From Bordetella parapertussis (GTDB lineage Bacteria > Pseudomonadota > Gammaproteobacteria > Burkholderiales > Burkholderiaceae_B), in the NCBI GenBank assembly GCA_945897365.1, contig CAMDFD010000003.1:186001-250000 (forward strand): 64,000 nt of DNA. The letters are read 5' to 3'. Below the pieces are notes generated by a model. It saw only the letters and a list, made by a program, of their open reading frames with translations, was not told the DNA's origin and ran no database searches. Every line of letters begins with the position of its first letter. Positions within the stretch are counted from its first letter, which is position 1. Below are positions 61,677 to 64,000 of this stretch, piece by piece. Made by a program: the position numbers and the translations under genes.

Positions 61677-62032
61677 AAGAGGCAGAAACTCTGCGGATGC
61701 GCACAGTCACGATCCAAATTAAGGTGGTGATGATGCATGAGGGAAACCTTTGGCAACGTTCAGTGACTTTGCCAGCTGGCGCCACGATTGAACACTCGCT
61801 AAGCGCTTCAGGCTATTTTTGTGACTTTCCAGCTAGATCAATCGAACAGCTCAGCATCGGTATTTTTGGTAAGCATTTGCCTCTCCACCACCTACTCGAA
61901 GATCATGATCGGGTAGAAATATATGCGCCTTTATGTGTAGACCCGAAAATTGCCAGAAGACGGCGCGCTGCGCATCGGGAAAAAGTTAGGAATATTAAAA
62001 AGAAAATGCCCGTTAATGACCTGACTCAATAA
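61673..62032 (+). CDS. ratB: RnfH/RatB family protein (UPF0125)
   Basis: A 119-residue small protein with a ubiquitin-like fold. The ATG at 61673 overlaps the ratA stop by four bases and is preferred over a TTG 12 bases upstream. The family core SVTLPAGATIEHSLSAS is followed by LSIGIFGKHLPLHHLLEDHDRVEIYAPL and a basic tail DPKIARRRRAAHREKVRN. Cotranscription with ratA is clear; function remains unknown. Confidence 0.92.
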   Translation: MKEAETLRMRTVTIQIKVVMMHEGNLWQRSVTLPAGATIEHSLSASGYFCDFPARSIEQLSIGIFGKHLPLHHLLEDHDRVEIYAPLCVDPKIARRRRAAHREKVRNIKKKMPVNDLTQ

Positions 62033-62082
62033 CTGCTGCTTTAGCAGGCCATTCAGGATCAGAAGAACGTGAGGAGATAAGC

Positions 62083-63237
62083 ATGGATATAGAACTCAAC
62101 GAAGAACAGATCGCTTTTGTCCAAGTTGCTAAAGATTTTGCCGCCGGTGTTTTTGCTCCGCAAGCTGCGCTTTGGGACGAAAACGAGATATTTCCACGTG
62201 AAGCGCTGAACCAAGCGGGCGCACTCGGCTTTTGTGGTCTCTATGCCTCAACAGAGATTGGCGGGCTCGGGCTCTCACGTTTAGATGCAAGTCTTGTCTT
62301 CGAGGAAATGGCGGCCATCGATCCCTCCACGACAGCTTTTTTAACGATCCATAATATGGCAACGTGGATGGTGGGGCAGTGGGGCAGTCAAGAGCTGCGC
62401 CAAACCTGGGGCCCCTCCTTGTCGACGGGCGAGAAGCTCGCTTCATATTGCCTCACTGAGCCTGGAGCGGGCTCAGATGCGGCTTCTTTACGCACCGCTG
62501 CCAACATCGAACAAGGACGTTACGTCCTCAATGGCGCTAAAGCCTTTATTTCCGGGGCAGGTGAAACTGATCTCTTAATCGTCATGGCGCGTACCGGTGC
62601 CGCGGGTGCGAGTGGTATTTCAGCCTTCGCTGTTCCTAGCAACGCCCCGGGTATCACTTACGGACGCAAAGAACGAAAAATGGGTTGGAACAGCCAAAGC
62701 ACTCGGTCTGTCACCTTTGAAAACGTCAATATTCCGCTTGAGAATCTTTTGGGCCAAGAGGGCGAGGGCTTCAAAATTGCGATGCGAGGCCTTGATGGGG
62801 GTCGGATCAATATTGCGACATGCTCAGTCGGTGCCGCACAAGGCGCCATCGAGACAGCTCGACATTACATGCAAAACCGTAAGCAATTCAATCAACCTCT
62901 CACAAGCTTTCAGGCGCTGCAATTTAAGTTTGCAGACATGGTCACCCACACGGTCGCAGCACGACAAATGGTGAGGCTTGCCGCCTGTAAACTCGACGCT
63001 GGCGCAGCAGATGCAACAACCTACTGCGCAATGGCAAAACGGTTTGCGACAGACGCTGGCTTTAATGTTTGCTTGGATGCGCAACAATTACTGGGTGGCT
63101 ATGGCTACCTCAAGGACTACCCAATCGAGAGACTGGTGCGCGACACACGTGTACACCAGATCCTTGAGGGAACCAATGAGATTATGCGCGTCATTATTGC
63201 GCGCCAATGCCTAGAAAAAAATGGAGAATTGAAATGA
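62083..63237 (+). CDS. Acyl-CoA dehydrogenase, isobutyryl-CoA type
   Basis: A 384-residue acyl-CoA dehydrogenase. The FAD/substrate motif is SYCLTEPGAGSDAASLRT, and the canonical catalytic Glu362 is present in HQILEGTNEIMR, unlike the enzyme at 7851-9011. LGGYGYLKDYPIERLVRDTRV is typical of short and branched-chain enzymes. The next gene is a 3-hydroxyisobutyryl-CoA hydrolase-like protein, so the pair fits valine degradation (isobutyryl-CoA to methacrylyl-CoA, later 3-hydroxyisobutyrate). GGAG lies about 9 bases before the ATG. Confidence 0.93.
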   Translation: MDIELNEEQIAFVQVAKDFAAGVFAPQAALWDENEIFPREALNQAGALGFCGLYASTEIGGLGLSRLDASLVFEEMAAIDPSTTAFLTIHNMATWMVGQWGSQELRQTWGPSLSTGEKLASYCLTEPGAGSDAASLRTAANIEQGRYVLNGAKAFISGAGETDLLIVMARTGAAGASGISAFAVPSNAPGITYGRKERKMGWNSQSTRSVTFENVNIPLENLLGQEGEGFKIAMRGLDGGRINIATCSVGAAQGAIETARHYMQNRKQFNQPLTSFQALQFKFADMVTHTVAARQMVRLAACKLDAGAADATTYCAMAKRFATDAGFNVCLDAQQLLGGYGYLKDYPIERLVRDTRVHQILEGTNEIMRVIIARQCLEKNGELK

Positions 63238-64000
63238 CGGCGGGCCCACAAGATTTAGTGTTGGTTGAGGAGCTAAGCTGTGTTGGAGGCTGCAACATTG
63301 GTATTGCGCAACTGAATGCACCTAAAACACTCAATGGTCTTTCCTTGGAGATGACGCGACAACTGAGTCACCAATTAGAAACTTGGGCCCAAGACCCAAA
63401 GATTGCGCTCGTCATACTCAAAGGTGCCGGTGATAAGGCATTCTGCGCAGGAGGTGATCTTCACTCCTTGCATCACAGTATGAAAGAAAATATCTCAGGC
63501 AATCCCGTCGATAATCATTATGCCGCCACTTTTTTTGCTGAAGAGTATGCACTCGACTATCGCATTCACACGTTCGCCAAACCTATTTTAGTTTTGGGAG
63601 ATGGCATTGTGATGGGAGGTGGAATGGGGCTCATGATGGGTGCAAGCCATCGCATTGTCACGGAAACCACGCGCATGGCGATGCCTGAGATTTCGATTGG
63701 GTTGTTTCCGGATGTTGGCGGAACGTGGCTACTGAATCGAATTCCTGGTCGTGCGGGTTTATTTCTCGGACTGACTGGCGCTCAACTCGGTGCGAACGAT
63801 GCTCTTTTTGCAGGCATGGCTGATTACCACCTGCGACGTGACACGCTCAACGCGCTTGTAGAAACACTCTGCGCTGAAACTTGGGAACCTGTGGCAGAGT
63901 TGTGCGATGAAGTACTGTCGGAGGAGCAAAAAAAATCCCTCGCGCGCAATCATGATCGTCTGCATCTTTTAATCTTGCAACACGCCTGTGCGCCTGATCC
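63234..64000 (+). CDS. 3-Hydroxyisobutyryl-CoA hydrolase-like protein, C-terminal part outside window
   Basis: An open frame of 255 codons starting at ATG 63234 (overlapping the acyl-CoA dehydrogenase stop, ATGA) and running off the right edge. It is a crotonase-fold protein: AFCAGGDLHSLHH and GIVMGGGMGLMMGASHRIV form the oxyanion holes, and MPEISIGLFPDVGGTWLLNRI with the GLFPDVGG signature points to the HIBCH subgroup rather than a simple enoyl-CoA hydratase. It likely hydrolyses 3-hydroxyisobutyryl-CoA in valine breakdown. Confidence 0.88.
   Translation, partial: MTAGPQDLVLVEELSCVGGCNIGIAQLNAPKTLNGLSLEMTRQLSHQLETWAQDPKIALVILKGAGDKAFCAGGDLHSLHHSMKENISGNPVDNHYAATFFAEEYALDYRIHTFAKPILVLGDGIVMGGGMGLMMGASHRIVTETTRMAMPEISIGLFPDVGGTWLLNRIPGRAGLFLGLTGAQLGANDALFAGMADYHLRRDTLNALVETLCAETWEPVAELCDEVLSEEQKKSLARNHDRLHLLILQHACAPD

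Noticed and set aside
1..64000. tRNA, rRNA, ssrA or mobile-element genes
   Set aside because: The intergenic gaps are short and none shows a tRNA-like cloverleaf, TPsiC box, transposase frame or terminal repeat pair by eye; a tRNAscan or Infernal run would settle this.

Overview
The window reads as chromosomal DNA of a betaproteobacterium, most likely Burkholderiales (Alcaligenaceae/Burkholderiaceae-like) with moderate GC. The evidence is gene order: recG-oxyR-ubiA, glnA-ntrB-ntrC, the divergent ppsR/ppsA pair, rph-rdgB-hemW, smpB with ratA-ratB, and the long rpsB-tsf-pyrH-frr-uppS-cdsA-dxr-rseP-bamA-skp-lpxD-fabZ-lpxA-lpxB-rnhB run. Genus-level placement is not possible by reading alone. Coding density is very high: no gene-free stretch exceeds 300 bases, and I see no rRNA, tRNA, insertion sequence, phage gene or CRISPR array.

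Layout. 1-5.6 kb: gmk (cut by the window edge), a two-domain sulfurtransferase, an SDR, yicC, gamma-glutamyltransferase and rph. 5.6-10 kb: an accessory SDR / MmgE-PrpD / acyl-CoA dehydrogenase operon, divergent from a LysR regulator. 10-12 kb: rdgB-hemW. 12-16.1 kb: glnA-ntrB-ntrC with a readable sigma-54 promoter and two NtrC sites. 16.2-22.8 kb: ridA, recG, oxyR, ubiA, proC and a DUF945 protein. 22.8-27.7 kb: a thiolase/DUF35 pair, DUF423, a hotdog thioesterase, a YqeY protein, an NRDE protein and an EamA transporter. 27.8-32 kb: folC-dedD-cvpA-purF. 32-36 kb (minus strand): map, glnD, dsbB. 36-51.5 kb: translation factors followed by isoprenoid, phospholipid, outer-membrane assembly and lipid A genes. 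51.5-55.4 kb: ppsR/ppsA and smpB. 55.6-61.2 kb: an accessory MBOAT / DHHW / SGNH cluster convergent with an MltD-like transglycosylase. 61.2-64 kb: ratA-ratB, then a valine-type acyl-CoA dehydrogenase and a 3-hydroxyisobutyryl-CoA hydrolase cut by the right edge.

How the genes work together. One theme is nitrogen control: GlnD (sensor uridylyltransferase) and the NtrB/NtrC pair are both present, and glnA carries NtrC enhancers. A second is envelope building: UppS, CdsA, Dxr, RseP, BamA, Skp and LpxA/B/D with FabZ. A third is a set of short accessory acyl-CoA modules lodged at the joints between housekeeping operons. The most unusual unit is the MBOAT-DHHW-SGNH cluster. It has the parts of an extracytoplasmic O-acetylation machine, has no polysaccharide synthesis or export genes beside it, and ends against a lytic transglycosylase, which makes peptidoglycan or a remotely encoded glycan a possible substrate.
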